Made by a program: the position numbers and the translations under genes. A stretch of 64,000 nucleotides of DNA. Origin: Chitinophaga pinensis. Its GTDB lineage: Bacteria > Bacteroidota > Bacteroidia > Chitinophagales > CAIOSU01. Position 1 is the first letter of the stretch; each line of letters starts with the position of its first letter. This document shows positions 17,360-27,297 of this stretch, in pieces. The stretch is from assembly GCA_945901065.1 (NCBI GenBank), contig CAMDKI010000003.1:248001-312000 (forward strand), given 5' to 3'. The notes beneath the pieces are model-generated. The model was not told the DNA's origin. It searched no databases and saw only the letters and a list, made by a program, of their open reading frames with translations.

Positions 17360-19225
17360 ATGGACACGATTCTTGCCTTATTCATAATAATACCTTTTGT
17401 GGGCTTTGTTACGAGCCTGCTTATACCCGAAAAAAACGAGAAACTGATTTCTGGGGTGGCTGTATTTGCCACCGGCATGCAGCTATTTAGCACATTGGTT
17501 TTTTTAGTTTATTGGGTTATTGCCAAATTCCCTACGCTCAACATTAAAGAGCAATCTATTTACCAATCAGGGCATTACGAGTTTTTTATCGATTTATACT
17601 TTGATAAAGTAACCGCAACCTACCTATTGGTGGGGGCTATACTTACGTTTCTTATAGCTACTTATAGCCAATACTATTTGCACCGCGAGAAAGGCTATCG
17701 TAGGTTTTTCAATACGGTTTTGTTCTTTTATTTGGGTTACAACATTACCATCTTTTCCGGCAACTTCGAGACGCTTTTTATCGGTTGGGAAATTCTCGGT
17801 GTTTCGTCGTTTTTGCTCATTGCCTTTTACCGAGACCGTTATTTGCCTGTGCGAAATGCCTTTAAGGTATTCTCCATCTATCGCCTTGGCGACATTGGTA
17901 TGATACTGGCCATGTGGATGAGCCATCACTTGTGGCACCATAATATCACTTTTGCTGAATTGAACAATTATGCCGTGGTTGACCACACCTTAAACGAGCA
18001 TTTGTACCTAAGCGTGCTTATTTCGTTTATGATTTTACTTAGCGCAGCCGTGAAATCGGCCCAGTTTCCGTTTACCTCTTGGTTGCCTCGGGCTATGGAA
18101 GGTCCTACCCCATCTAGCGCCATATTTTACAGTTCCTTATCGGTTCATATAGGTGTGTTTGTGCTGTTGCGCACGTTCTCTTTTTGGGAGCATTTGGTCG
18201 GCATTCGCGTTTTAATTGGGCTGTTGGGTTTAGCTACTAGTATAGCCGCCACTTTCTCAGGCCGGGTGCAGTCTTCTATCAAGTCGCAAGTGGCCTATTC
18301 ATCGGCAGCGCAAATTGGTATCATTTTTATCGAAGTGGCTCTAGGGCTCGAAACCTTGGCCCTAATTCACTTTACTAGTAACGCTTTTTTGCGCAGCTAC
18401 CAGTTGTTGGTTTCGCCATCGGTAGTTACCTACCTTATCCGCGAGAAGTTTTTCAACTATATGCCATCTACCCCGAGGCAAGACCCGGCTTGGTTGACCA
18501 GGATAAAATACTCGCTGTATGTATTCAGTGTGCGTGAGTGGCATTTGGATAGTTTTATGTTCCGTTTTCTTTGGAATCCGTTTAAAAAGTTAGGCCGCTT
18601 GTTTAGCTTTTTTAACATTAAATTTGCGTTGAGCCTATTACCCATTTACATTGCCGGTATTTTCTTTTACCACAACCAACAGTATTTGTCATCTTGGGTA
18701 TTAGGTATGCTACCTACCACCTTTGCAATGATTGGTTTTTTGATGATACTAAGGGCATTTGTAGAGCGAAATAAACCGGTTAACAGTTGGTGGCTAGTGG
18801 TATTTAGTCATTTTTGGATAGCCTTAGCAGTCTTATACAATGAGCTGTTCGATTACTCGCACACGGCCATATACTTAAGTGGTGTGGTGGTATCAGCTAT
18901 GGTGGGTTATGCTAGTTTGCGTTACTTGCTTAAGCGCGAGCCAGGCACTGACCTTAACGGTTTCTATGGTCATAGTTATGAGTATGAGAAACTTTCGGGA
19001 GTATTCTTGTTAAGCTGCTTGGGCTTGGCCGGTTTCCCTATTACTACTACTTTCTTAGGCGAAGATTTGCTGTATAGCCACATTCAAATCGACCAGTTTT
19101 TCTTGGCCCTCTTCGTTTCAATGAGCTTTGTTTTCTCGGGCTTGGCACTGATACGTATGTATGCACGCTTATTCTTAGGCCCACACGTTAAAACATACCA
19201 CCAAGTTGGTCACCGGTCGTCATAA
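17360..19225 (+). CDS. dabB: DabB, NuoL/MrpA-like membrane subunit of the DAB carbon pump
   Basis: 621 residues of mostly membrane helices (about 14-16). The proton-conducting antiporter domain of NuoL/ND5 type spans roughly residues 60-330: GWEILGVSSFLLIAFYRDR, then LSAAVKSAQFPFTSWLPRAMEGPTPSSAIFYSS with the conserved helix-7/8 lysine. It should use a cation gradient to drive DabA. Identification rests on pairing with dabA 8 bases upstream; alone it would be called an NADH dehydrogenase subunit L homologue. No other complex I genes are near. Closed by a bidirectional terminator. Confidence 0.88.
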   Translation: MDTILALFIIIPFVGFVTSLLIPEKNEKLISGVAVFATGMQLFSTLVFLVYWVIAKFPTLNIKEQSIYQSGHYEFFIDLYFDKVTATYLLVGAILTFLIATYSQYYLHREKGYRRFFNTVLFFYLGYNITIFSGNFETLFIGWEILGVSSFLLIAFYRDRYLPVRNAFKVFSIYRLGDIGMILAMWMSHHLWHHNITFAELNNYAVVDHTLNEHLYLSVLISFMILLSAAVKSAQFPFTSWLPRAMEGPTPSSAIFYSSLSVHIGVFVLLRTFSFWEHLVGIRVLIGLLGLATSIAATFSGRVQSSIKSQVAYSSAAQIGIIFIEVALGLETLALIHFTSNAFLRSYQLLVSPSVVTYLIREKFFNYMPSTPRQDPAWLTRIKYSLYVFSVREWHLDSFMFRFLWNPFKKLGRLFSFFNIKFALSLLPIYIAGIFFYHNQQYLSSWVLGMLPTTFAMIGFLMILRAFVERNKPVNSWWLVVFSHFWIALAVLYNELFDYSHTAIYLSGVVVSAMVGYASLRYLLKREPGTDLNGFYGHSYEYEKLSGVFLLSCLGLAGFPITTTFLGEDLLYSHIQIDQFFLALFVSMSFVFSGLALIRMYARLFLGPHVKTYHQVGHRSS

Positions 19226-19262
19226 TATTGCTGCAAATACTATGGGCAAAGGTTTAAATAAC

Positions 19263-19292
19263 AGGGGACCGAAACGCATGTTTCGGTCCCCT
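19263..19292. terminator. Bidirectional terminator between dabB and the OmpA gene
   Basis: A 13-bp perfect stem (19263-19275 with 19280-19292) and a 4-base loop, lying between two convergent genes; the right flank is T-rich (ATTTAGTTTT). Confidence 0.8.
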
Positions 19293-19316
19293 ATTTAGTT
19301 TTAGCACAAATATTGG

Positions 19317-21611
19317 TTACTCAAACTTAATATTCATCTCTACCCTGCGGTTTTTAGCGCGGCCTTCGGCAGTAGCGTTGGTAGCTATCGGCTGGGTTTC
19401 GCCAAAATACTCTACAATTAGTTGTTCGGCTTTCACACCACGCTCGGTCATGGCTTTGGCAACCGCTTCACCGCGGGCTTTGCTTAGCTTCATGTTCAAC
19501 TCATCGCTACCTACATCATCTGTGTGGCCAGCTATAACCAGTTTGTAACTTGGGTTCTCGATAAGGAATTGTGCCAAATCGGTAAGTGTAGCAAACGATG
19601 ATTGCTTGATAGTGGCTTTGCCTGTTTCAAACTCTAGGTTGTCGAAGGCACGTTTAACAATCTCTGCTTCGGCAGCTTTAAGGCGAGGGCAACCTTCGTT
19701 ATCGGCAGGGCCTGCGGTTTTAGGGCATTTGTCTACATTGTCCAAAACGCCATCGCCGTCCAAATCGCCCCAAGGGCAACCAGCATTATCACTAGCGCCG
19801 GCTTCATCTGGGCAACGGTCTACGTTATCTAGCACGCCATCCTTATCGCGGTCTCCCCAAGGGCAACCAACATTTTCACGCGGTCCGGCCACATCTGGGC
19901 AATTGTCCACGTTATCTGTTAGGCCATCGCCGTCTTTATCACCCCATGGGCAGCCTTTGTTTTCTTTCGGGCCAAATTCCTTAGGGCAACCGTCTTCGGC
20001 ATTAACTATACCGTCGCCATCTAGGTCAGGGTAAGGGCAACCTTTATTATCTTTCGGGCCAAACTCATTAGGGCATTGGTCTTGGTCGTCGGGTAAGCCA
20101 TCGGCATCGGTATCGGGGCAGCCAGCAAACTCCCAAATACCTGCATTTTTAGGGCAATTGTCTTTTCGGTTGCTTACTTTATCCTTGTCCCTGTCTTTAG
20201 GTTTGCCATAAGGTATTGGCACTTTCAAGCCCACATAAAAATCGGCGCCATATACACTGTTGCCAGCTAAACCCAGCAAATTGTTAGTGCCAAAAAACAA
20301 CACGCCCAAGCGAATGGAGCTACCCAACATTACTTGTTTATCCGTGTTAACGCTGAATGGTACTGCAAAATCGAACCATTTGTGCTCAAAACGCGGGGTA
20401 ATGCTAAAGGTGCTCTGTTGTCGCAATTTACTTTCTAGGTTTTTGCGTCGGAATGAGCCGAAGGCTGTAAAGTTGGCATAAAAGCCTTTCCAAATATTAT
20501 AGTCTACTTGAAAACTCATGGCGGTGGGCAACCTCATAGTGAAGGTCTCGCCTGTGGTTTGTGTAAAGAGGAAGTTCTTGGCAAGGGTATCGTTAAAATC
20601 TTCGATAGAGCCTACATTAAATTCGCTAATATCATAGTCGTTTATGTTAGCGTTGAAGTTGGCGCTAATGTCACCTTTCTTAAAGCGCACCCTTCCGATA
20701 TCCAGAATAGAGAAGCCAATTTTTAGCTTATACTTGTTTTTGTCTTTACGGTACAAGCCGGTTTTGCCGTCCATGTCATAGGTGTAGGTTTCTTCTTTTT
20801 TACGGAACTCGTAAACAAAGCCCATATCGAACCCAACGGTAGGGTCCGATATGAATTTATACTTAACGCCATCGGTATTAAAATCAAAGTTAGTACTGTG
20901 TCCGTACTTAACATCACTATCAAAAAGCGACAACGTATCGTCGTTAGTGAAATTGTATGATAGGTCGTCAACAAACAAATAAGCAGCGCCCATACCTTGC
21001 AATAACTTGGCAGTTACGGCTCCTTTTAAGTAGTGTCTGCCAATTTGGAAAATCTCGCGACCATAGGTAATGCCATACTCGGCCCAACTCATATATTGCG
21101 CGCTGAGTCGCTGGTTGCCCAAGTTTTGTTGCCAAAGTTGCGGATAATCCAATCCTTCCCACGATAGCCGCGCCAGCTCGGGCGTTACATTATCAAGGTT
21201 AACGGTGGTACGAAAGCGCGAAGTAAAAGCCACCGCGTTTTTATGGCCGATATTGAACGAGAACGACGGGCCCAGCACATCCAAGTTTAAATAAACATAC
21301 TTGTTGTTGCTGTTTTCTTTAATGCGCAGGTAAGTATCCTGAAAATCGGCATTCTCATCATAATTGGTTCTTAGGTCTTTGGCACGCAGGCTAACATAAT
21401 TGTTTGAGAAAGTGCCTTGAAAGCTCACCAAATTGAGATCGAATTTCATTCTATTATCAACAACCGAGGCGGGTTGTAGTAGCAACCCGTGTACACCCGA
21501 ATAGTTGCTGTTTGTAAACCCCAGATATTGCTGGGCTTGGGTGGTATTGGCCATAGCCAACATTATAATTAGGGTAAACAACCTTAAAGTCAATAGTAGA
21601 CTTTTCTTCAT
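19317..21611 (-). CDS. OmpA-family outer-membrane protein with DUF5723-like barrel and six TSP3 repeats
   Basis: 764 residues. A signal peptide (ending TQAQQ) is followed by a large beta-rich region, residues 30-480, resembling DUF5723 outer-membrane proteins. Six thrombospondin type 3 repeats follow (D-x-D-x-D-G with CP pairs, residues about 500-660), which bind calcium. The C-terminal OmpA domain (NLEFETGKATI ... AGHTDDVGSDELNMKLSKARGEAV ... GRAKNRRVEM) binds peptidoglycan. The protein should tie the outer membrane to the wall. The ATG at 21609-21611 starts the signal peptide; a promoter of TAnnTTTG form lies just upstream on the same strand. Confidence 0.9.
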   Translation of the reverse strand: MKKSLLLTLRLFTLIIMLAMANTTQAQQYLGFTNSNYSGVHGLLLQPASVVDNRMKFDLNLVSFQGTFSNNYVSLRAKDLRTNYDENADFQDTYLRIKENSNNKYVYLNLDVLGPSFSFNIGHKNAVAFTSRFRTTVNLDNVTPELARLSWEGLDYPQLWQQNLGNQRLSAQYMSWAEYGITYGREIFQIGRHYLKGAVTAKLLQGMGAAYLFVDDLSYNFTNDDTLSLFDSDVKYGHSTNFDFNTDGVKYKFISDPTVGFDMGFVYEFRKKEETYTYDMDGKTGLYRKDKNKYKLKIGFSILDIGRVRFKKGDISANFNANINDYDISEFNVGSIEDFNDTLAKNFLFTQTTGETFTMRLPTAMSFQVDYNIWKGFYANFTAFGSFRRKNLESKLRQQSTFSITPRFEHKWFDFAVPFSVNTDKQVMLGSSIRLGVLFFGTNNLLGLAGNSVYGADFYVGLKVPIPYGKPKDRDKDKVSNRKDNCPKNAGIWEFAGCPDTDADGLPDDQDQCPNEFGPKDNKGCPYPDLDGDGIVNAEDGCPKEFGPKENKGCPWGDKDGDGLTDNVDNCPDVAGPRENVGCPWGDRDKDGVLDNVDRCPDEAGASDNAGCPWGDLDGDGVLDNVDKCPKTAGPADNEGCPRLKAAEAEIVKRAFDNLEFETGKATIKQSSFATLTDLAQFLIENPSYKLVIAGHTDDVGSDELNMKLSKARGEAVAKAMTERGVKAEQLIVEYFGETQPIATNATAEGRAKNRRVEMNIKFE

Positions 21612-21631
21612 AGTAAATGGTTTTGGTGAGT

Positions 21632-21639
21632 CAAAAATA
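21632..21639 (-). promoter_or_regulatory. -7 element for the OmpA/TSP3 gene
   Basis: On the minus strand this reads TATTTTTG, matching TAnnTTTG, 21 bases before the chosen ATG. The -33 match is weak. Confidence 0.5.
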
Positions 21640-21831
21640 GCTTTTTTAATAGTTACCAACCCAACGTTAGCTAAGTTGATATCCACAAGATGCCTGTGTT
21701 TTTATCCAATTTTCTTACAATATAAGGTTTTTAAAGGAGAACAAACCAACGCTTTTGGTTTCGCAAAGGGGGTGCCCTACACCGTACTTTAGTATTAACA
21801 TCTATTCTTCTGTAACCAATTGGAAAATAGT

Positions 21832-21862
21832 TTTTTCCATACCCGAAAAGTAACTATCTTTG
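21832..21862 (+). promoter_or_regulatory. Sigma-A promoter of the atp operon
   Basis: TATCTTTG at 21855-21862 matches TAnnTTTG; a T-rich TTTTC block about 19 bases upstream serves as the -33 region. The atpB start codon lies 35 bases downstream. Confidence 0.7.
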
Positions 21863-21896
21863 CAGCGGATTTAGAAAAAGTACGTCCGGTTCCGTG

Positions 21897-23078
21897 ATGA
21901 ATAAGAGTAACTTTTCAATATTTACGCTGGTTTTAGCCGTATTCGGTCTATTTCAAGTTAGTACTGTAAAGGCTGGCGAACTCGCAGAAGCTGAGTTTGA
22001 CGCCAAAGAAATGATCATGCATCACATCAGCGATGCCCACGATTGGCACGTAGCGGGTCATTTTTCCATTCCGCTTCCAGTTATTTTGTACGTTCCAGGC
22101 TCAGGTTTGGATTTCTTTATGTCTAGTGAGTTCCATCACGACGATAACGCTCAAGTGCTAGCCAAAGGCAAATACTTAAAATACCATGGTGTTATCTACA
22201 TAGCCGATGAGCATGGCAAATTAGACTTTGGTCATGAAGTGCCTATTGTTGGTAATGAAGTAGCTGAAGAACTTGATTTGATCTCTGGCGAACAAGACGA
22301 AGCCCTACCAGTTGATGCGCACGCCGACGTAGCTCATGGCTACCCTAATAACGCCAAACCCCTTGATTTTAGCATAACTCGCAACGTCGCTTCTATTTTC
22401 GTTTCCATGTTGTTGTTGTTGTTGCTGTTTGGTGCGGTTGCCCGCTCATACGATAAAAACGGAGTTGCCCGTGGTATTGGTGCCTTCTTGGAGCCCTTAG
22501 TTGTTTTCGTACGCGATGAGATAGCAATACCCAACATTGGCGAGAAAAAGTATGGCAAATACCTACCTTATCTGCTTACCGTATTCTTCTTTATCTGGAT
22601 AAACAACCTAATGGGCTTAGTTCCTTTCTTCCCAGGTGGTTCAAACGTAACCGGTAACATCTCTATAACTTTTGTATTGGCCGTTATCACTTACGTTATT
22701 ACTACTGTTAGTGGCAACAAAGACTACTGGATGCACATTTTCTGGATGCCAGGCGTGCCAGTTGTTATTCGTCCTATATTGGCGGTTATTGAGTTAATAG
22801 GTACGCTTACTAAGCCTTTTGCTTTGATGATGCGTTTGTTTGCAAACATTGCAGCAGGCCACATTTTGATATTGGCTTTGATTGCTTTGATATTTATTTT
22901 CAAAACCGCATACATGGGCTTTGTATCAATACCTTTTGTGGTATTTATGAGTACATTGGAGTTGTTGGTTGCGGCATTGCAAGCATATATATTTACGTTG
23001 CTTTCTGCTTTGTTTATCGGAATGGCCGTTGCTGAGCACGACCATGGCCACGAGCACGGCGCTGAAGCACACCATTGA
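21897..23078 (+). CDS. atpB: ATP synthase F0 subunit a
   Basis: Membrane half-channel subunit for protons, contacting the c ring. The 393 residues have an N-terminal signal-like helix and a periplasmic His/Asp-rich extension (residues 25-150), a Bacteroidota feature, then five or six helices. The essential Arg is in FALMMRLFANIAAGH. The C-terminus is His-rich (HDHGHEHGAEAHH). The ATG at 21897 follows directly after an in-frame GTG that could serve as an alternative start. First gene of atpBEFHAG. Confidence 0.95.
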   Translation: MNKSNFSIFTLVLAVFGLFQVSTVKAGELAEAEFDAKEMIMHHISDAHDWHVAGHFSIPLPVILYVPGSGLDFFMSSEFHHDDNAQVLAKGKYLKYHGVIYIADEHGKLDFGHEVPIVGNEVAEELDLISGEQDEALPVDAHADVAHGYPNNAKPLDFSITRNVASIFVSMLLLLLLFGAVARSYDKNGVARGIGAFLEPLVVFVRDEIAIPNIGEKKYGKYLPYLLTVFFFIWINNLMGLVPFFPGGSNVTGNISITFVLAVITYVITTVSGNKDYWMHIFWMPGVPVVIRPILAVIELIGTLTKPFALMMRLFANIAAGHILILALIALIFIFKTAYMGFVSIPFVVFMSTLELLVAALQAYIFTLLSALFIGMAVAEHDHGHEHGAEAHH

Positions 23079-23084
23079 GTTTGA

Positions 23085-23330
<246 letters not shown>

Positions 23331-23343
23331 AAAACTGGTTAAT

Positions 23344-23368
23344 GGTCTGCAACGGTTGGTTGCAGACC
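23344..23368 (+). promoter_or_regulatory. Intercistronic hairpin between atpE and atpF
   Basis: A perfect 9-bp stem (GGTCTGCAA with TTGCAGACC) around a 7-base loop, 14 bases after the atpE stop, with no long T run. It lies in a 139-base gap within an otherwise tight operon. It could stabilise the upstream mRNA or cause partial termination so that more subunit c than b is made. Confidence 0.6.
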
Positions 23369-23469
23369 TTACCCACTTTTAATTTACGATTTAAGTATTT
23401 TTGATTGGCGATTGTTAATCAAAAAGACCAAATCGAAAATCGTCAGTCAAAAATCGAAAAATATCCATC

Positions 23470-23964
23470 ATGGAGTTATTAACCCCCTCGATAGGTTTGG
23501 TGTTTTGGGCAACAGTTGCCTTCTTACTTTTGTTGGTTTTGTTGCGCAAGTTTGCGTGGACCCCAATTCTTACCTCAGTAAAAGAGCGTGAGCACCGCAT
23601 TACAGATGCAGTGTTGCAAGCCGAGAAAGCCCGAGCCGAAATGGCTGCCCTTAGTGCTAACAACGAGCGTTTGCTGAACGAGGCCCGCGAAGAGCGCGCC
23701 ATCATCATCAAAGAAGCTAAAGCAGTTGGCGATAAGCTGATTGCCGACGCTAAAGAGAAAGCCGGTGTAGAGTTCAATAAGAAAGTGGCCGATGCCTCTC
23801 GCGAAATTGAGAACCAAAAAATGGCTGCTCTTACCGAAGTGAAAAATTATGCCGGTAAAATGGCCTTGGAAATTGCAGAGAAAGTGTTGAAGAAAGAATT
23901 TTCTGACCCACAGAAACAACAGAGCTATGCAGCCGAGTTGGTGGATGACCTGAAACTGAACTAA
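23470..23964 (+). CDS. atpF: ATP synthase F0 subunit b
   Basis: Peripheral stalk of 164 residues: one N-terminal helix (GLVFWATVAFLLLLVLLRKFAW) and a long charged coiled coil. The family's usual length. One base separates its stop from atpH. Confidence 0.95.
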   Translation: MELLTPSIGLVFWATVAFLLLLVLLRKFAWTPILTSVKEREHRITDAVLQAEKARAEMAALSANNERLLNEAREERAIIIKEAKAVGDKLIADAKEKAGVEFNKKVADASREIENQKMAALTEVKNYAGKMALEIAEKVLKKEFSDPQKQQSYAAELVDDLKLN

Positions 23965-23965
23965 T

Positions 23966-24526
23966 ATGTCGGCAATTCGTTTAGCATCGCGCTATGCCAA
24001 ATCGTTGTTTGACCTATCATTAGAGTTAGGCCAAGTGGAAGAGGTATTTGCGGATATGAAGCAGGTGGCTGCTGTTATTGGCGCCAGCCGCGAGTTGAAG
24101 GTGATGTTGAAAAACCCCATCATCAACACCGAGAAAAAGCACAAAGTAGTGGATGCTATTTTTGGTAAAGACTCCAACAAAATCACAAAAACCTTTTTGA
24201 CCCTGATGGTGAAAAAAGGCCGTGAAGCCTATTTGGAAGACATAGCCAAAAGCTTCATTCAGTTATACAACAAGTATAAGCACATTACCCCAGTAAAAAT
24301 TACTACCGCCATTCAATTCGATAAAGCCTACACCGATGAGTTGGTGGCTAAGTTGAAGAGCAAAACAGACATTGCAAACGCGCAGATAAAAGTGGCAGTA
24401 GACGAGACCCTGATTGGCGGATTTGTGTTGCAATACGAAGACAAATTATACGACGCCAGTGTGTCGCACAAATTGGAATTGCTGGAGAAAGGTTTCAGCC
24501 AAAACCAATTTGTAAAAGCATTTTGA
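23966..24526 (+). CDS. atpH: ATP synthase F1 subunit delta
   Basis: 186 residues linking the stalk to the alpha/beta head. SAIRLASRYAKSLFDLSLE at the N-terminus and VDETLIGGFVLQYEDKLYDASVSHKLELL at the C-terminus are the two conserved blocks of the delta/OSCP family. Between atpF and atpA in the operon. Confidence 0.95.
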   Translation: MSAIRLASRYAKSLFDLSLELGQVEEVFADMKQVAAVIGASRELKVMLKNPIINTEKKHKVVDAIFGKDSNKITKTFLTLMVKKGREAYLEDIAKSFIQLYNKYKHITPVKITTAIQFDKAYTDELVAKLKSKTDIANAQIKVAVDETLIGGFVLQYEDKLYDASVSHKLELLEKGFSQNQFVKAF

Positions 24527-24571
24527 GTAAGTAGAAACAAAGCATTTAACCCAAATAAAAATTATAATTCC

Positions 24572-26149
24572 ATGGTTGAGGTAAAACCAGACGAGATTAG
24601 TGCCATCCTTAGGGAGCAACTATCAAACTTCAAAACCGAAGCAGAACTGGAAGAAGTAGGCACCGTGCTGCAAGTAGGTGACGGTATTGCCCGTGTATAT
24701 GGTTTGAACCATGTACGTGCTGGTGAGCTTGTTGAGTTCGAAAATGGCGTTCGCGCTATTGCCCTAAACCTGGAAGAAGACAACGTGGGTGTTGTATTGA
24801 TGGGTAGCTGGGATACTATTAAAGAAGGTGATACTGTGCGCCGTACTAGCAAAATTGCCTCTATTAAAGTAGGTAATGGTATGGCCGGACGTGTGGTAAA
24901 CACGCTAGGAGAGCCTATTGATGGTAAAGGACCAATTGCTGGAGAGTTGTACGAGATGCCATTGGAGCGCAAAGCCCCAGGGGTTATCTACCGTCAGCCA
25001 GTTACTGAGCCGTTGCAAACTGGTATCAAATCTATCGATGCGATGATACCTGTAGGTCGTGGCCAGCGTGAGTTGATTATCGGTGACCGCCAAACTGGTA
25101 AAACCGCTATCGCTCTGGATACCATCATCAACCAGAAAGAATTTTACGATCGTGGAGAGCCTGTATACTGCATTTATGTAGCATGTGGCCAAAAAGCCTC
25201 TACCGTAGCCAACGTAGCCCGTACCCTTGAGGAGCGTGGTGCTATGCCATATACTGTTATTGTTGCATCATCGGCTGCCGACCCTGCTCCAATGCAGTTT
25301 TACGCGCCATTTGCTGGTGTAGCTATCGGTGAGTTTTTCCGTGATACTGGTCGTCCGGCATTGATTGTATTTGATGATTTGTCGAAACAAGCAGTAGCTT
25401 ACCGTGAGGTATCGTTGCTATTGAAACGTCCTCCAGGCCGTGAGGCTTACCCTGGCGACGTATTCTACCTACACAGCCGTTTGCTGGAGCGTGCCGCTAA
25501 AGTTATTAATAACGATGGCATTGCCGCTAGTATGAACGACCTACCAGAATCGTTGAAAGGCATTGTGAAAGGTGGTGGTTCATTGACTGCATTGCCTATC
25601 ATCGAAACCCAAGCGGGCGACGTATCAGCTTACATTCCTACCAACGTAATCTCTATTACCGATGGTCAGATTTTCTTGGAAGCTAACTTGTTTAACGCAG
25701 GTGTTCGCCCGGCTATTAACGTTGGTATATCGGTAAGCCGCGTAGGTGGTAACGCCCAGATTAAATCAATGAAAAAAGTTGCTGGTACTTTGAAACTTGA
25801 CCAAGCACAATATCGCGAATTGGAGGCTTTCTCAAAATTCGGTTCTGACTTGGATACTGCTACCAAAAACATCTTGGATAAAGGTGCTAAGAACGTGGAA
25901 ATCTTGAAACAAGGTTTGCATGCTCCAATGTCAGTTGAGAAGCAAATTGCTATCATTTACGCTGGTACCAAAGGTTTGTTGAAAGAAGTACCTCTTAACA
26001 AGGTAAAATCTTTTGAAAGCGAATACCTTACCCAACTAGAGACCCGTTTCCCGAACGTATTGGCCGAATTGAAAGCCGGTAAGTTGACTGACGAGGTTGA
26101 GAAAACATTGGTTGAAGTATCTAAAGAAGTATCATTGTTGTATAAATAA
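24572..26149 (+). CDS. atpA: ATP synthase F1 subunit alpha
   Basis: 525 residues. The P-loop is GDRQTGKTA near residue 170, and the sequence [17 protein letters not shown] near residue 377 is the F1 alpha/beta signature. Non-catalytic nucleotide-binding subunit of the head. Full length. Confidence 0.97.
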   Translation: MVEVKPDEISAILREQLSNFKTEAELEEVGTVLQVGDGIARVYGLNHVRAGELVEFENGVRAIALNLEEDNVGVVLMGSWDTIKEGDTVRRTSKIASIKVGNGMAGRVVNTLGEPIDGKGPIAGELYEMPLERKAPGVIYRQPVTEPLQTGIKSIDAMIPVGRGQRELIIGDRQTGKTAIALDTIINQKEFYDRGEPVYCIYVACGQKASTVANVARTLEERGAMPYTVIVASSAADPAPMQFYAPFAGVAIGEFFRDTGRPALIVFDDLSKQAVAYREVSLLLKRPPGREAYPGDVFYLHSRLLERAAKVINNDGIAASMNDLPESLKGIVKGGGSLTALPIIETQAGDVSAYIPTNVISITDGQIFLEANLFNAGVRPAINVGISVSRVGGNAQIKSMKKVAGTLKLDQAQYRELEAFSKFGSDLDTATKNILDKGAKNVEILKQGLHAPMSVEKQIAIIYAGTKGLLKEVPLNKVKSFESEYLTQLETRFPNVLAELKAGKLTDEVEKTLVEVSKEVSLLYK

Positions 26150-26217
26150 GCATGATGGCTGATTGCCTGAATGTAACGTTTCATATTTGTCATCTGTCAT
26201 TTCTTATTTAATTTAAG

Positions 26218-27108
26218 ATGTCTGGTAAACTAAAGGAAGTACGCGAGCGGATGAAATCCGTAAAGTCTACGCAACAAATCACCAAAGCCATGAAAATGGT
26301 TTCGGCGGCTAAGTTGCGCAGGGCTACTGTAGCTATTCAGGAAATGCGTCCTTATTCCAATAAATTATCTGAGATACTGAACAATATACTTATTGCTCAA
26401 GACGGCCAGGTAAAATTAGACCTAGCCGAAGAGCGTGAAGTAAAAAACGTGTTGCTGGTAGTATATACTGCCGATAGGGGTCTTTGTGGTGCATTCAATG
26501 CCAACGTTATTAAAAAGACAATGGAGCAAATACGCACCAAGTACAGCCATATTGCTAAGGCTAACTTGCACGTAATGACTATTGGCAAAAAGAGCAACGC
26601 ATACTTTGCTAAAGTGCAGTGCACCGTTAATGGCACATACATAAACCTTTTGCAAGATCGTAGCTTTGAAGAAACAGCTAAAGCTGCCGAATTTGCTATC
26701 AACGGTTTTATCAATGGCGATTTTGATGTAGTAGAGTTGGTTTACGCCCAGTTTAAAAATGCGGCAGTTCAAAATTACCTATCAGAACCGTTTTTGCCAT
26801 TGGTGAAGGTAGAAGCTGCAATAACACCAACCAATAACAATGTAGCCGATTTTATCTTTGAGCCTAACGAGCACGAGATTATTGATGTGCTGATACCGAA
26901 GATTTTGAAAACCCAGTTCTATAAAGCCTTATTGGATACCAACGCCAGCGAACATGGTGCCCGTATGACTGCCATGGACAAGGCTACCGATAACGCACAA
27001 GAGTTATTGAAAGAGCTTAGCATTAGCTACAACCGTGCACGCCAGGCTGCCATTACCACCGAGCTTACCGAGATTGTAAGCGGTGCGGCGGCTTTGGAAG
27101 CGAATTAA
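26218..27108 (+). CDS. atpG: ATP synthase F1 subunit gamma
   Basis: Central rotor shaft, 296 residues. N-terminal helix KEVRERMKSVKSTQQITKAMKMVSAAKLRRA and C-terminal helix MTAMDKATDNAQELLKELSISYNRARQAAITTELTEIVSGA are diagnostic. Last gene of the cluster; atpD and atpC (beta and epsilon) are not here and must lie elsewhere, as in other Bacteroidota. A UUCG-loop terminator follows. Confidence 0.96.
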   Translation: MSGKLKEVRERMKSVKSTQQITKAMKMVSAAKLRRATVAIQEMRPYSNKLSEILNNILIAQDGQVKLDLAEEREVKNVLLVVYTADRGLCGAFNANVIKKTMEQIRTKYSHIAKANLHVMTIGKKSNAYFAKVQCTVNGTYINLLQDRSFEETAKAAEFAINGFINGDFDVVELVYAQFKNAAVQNYLSEPFLPLVKVEAAITPTNNNVADFIFEPNEHEIIDVLIPKILKTQFYKALLDTNASEHGARMTAMDKATDNAQELLKELSISYNRARQAAITTELTEIVSGAAALEAN

Positions 27109-27159
27109 TAGTTACGAGTTTCGAGTTACGGGTTGCGAGTTGACCTTAACAATATTTAC

Positions 27160-27183
27160 AAAGCCATCCTTCGGGGTGGCTTT
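27160..27183 (+). terminator. Terminator of the atp operon with UUCG tetraloop
   Basis: A 10-bp stem (27160-27169 with 27174-27183, one G-U pair) closed by a TTCG tetraloop and followed by a T-rich tract. Confidence 0.88.
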
Positions 27184-27297
27184 GTTGTTTTGGGGAATGG
27201 CTGTATTGAGCAATAATTGCTATACAGCGTAGTAGGAATTGAAATTATACCATAATTTAGGCGGTAAAACCAACGTCGATTGAAGAGTAAACTTGAA

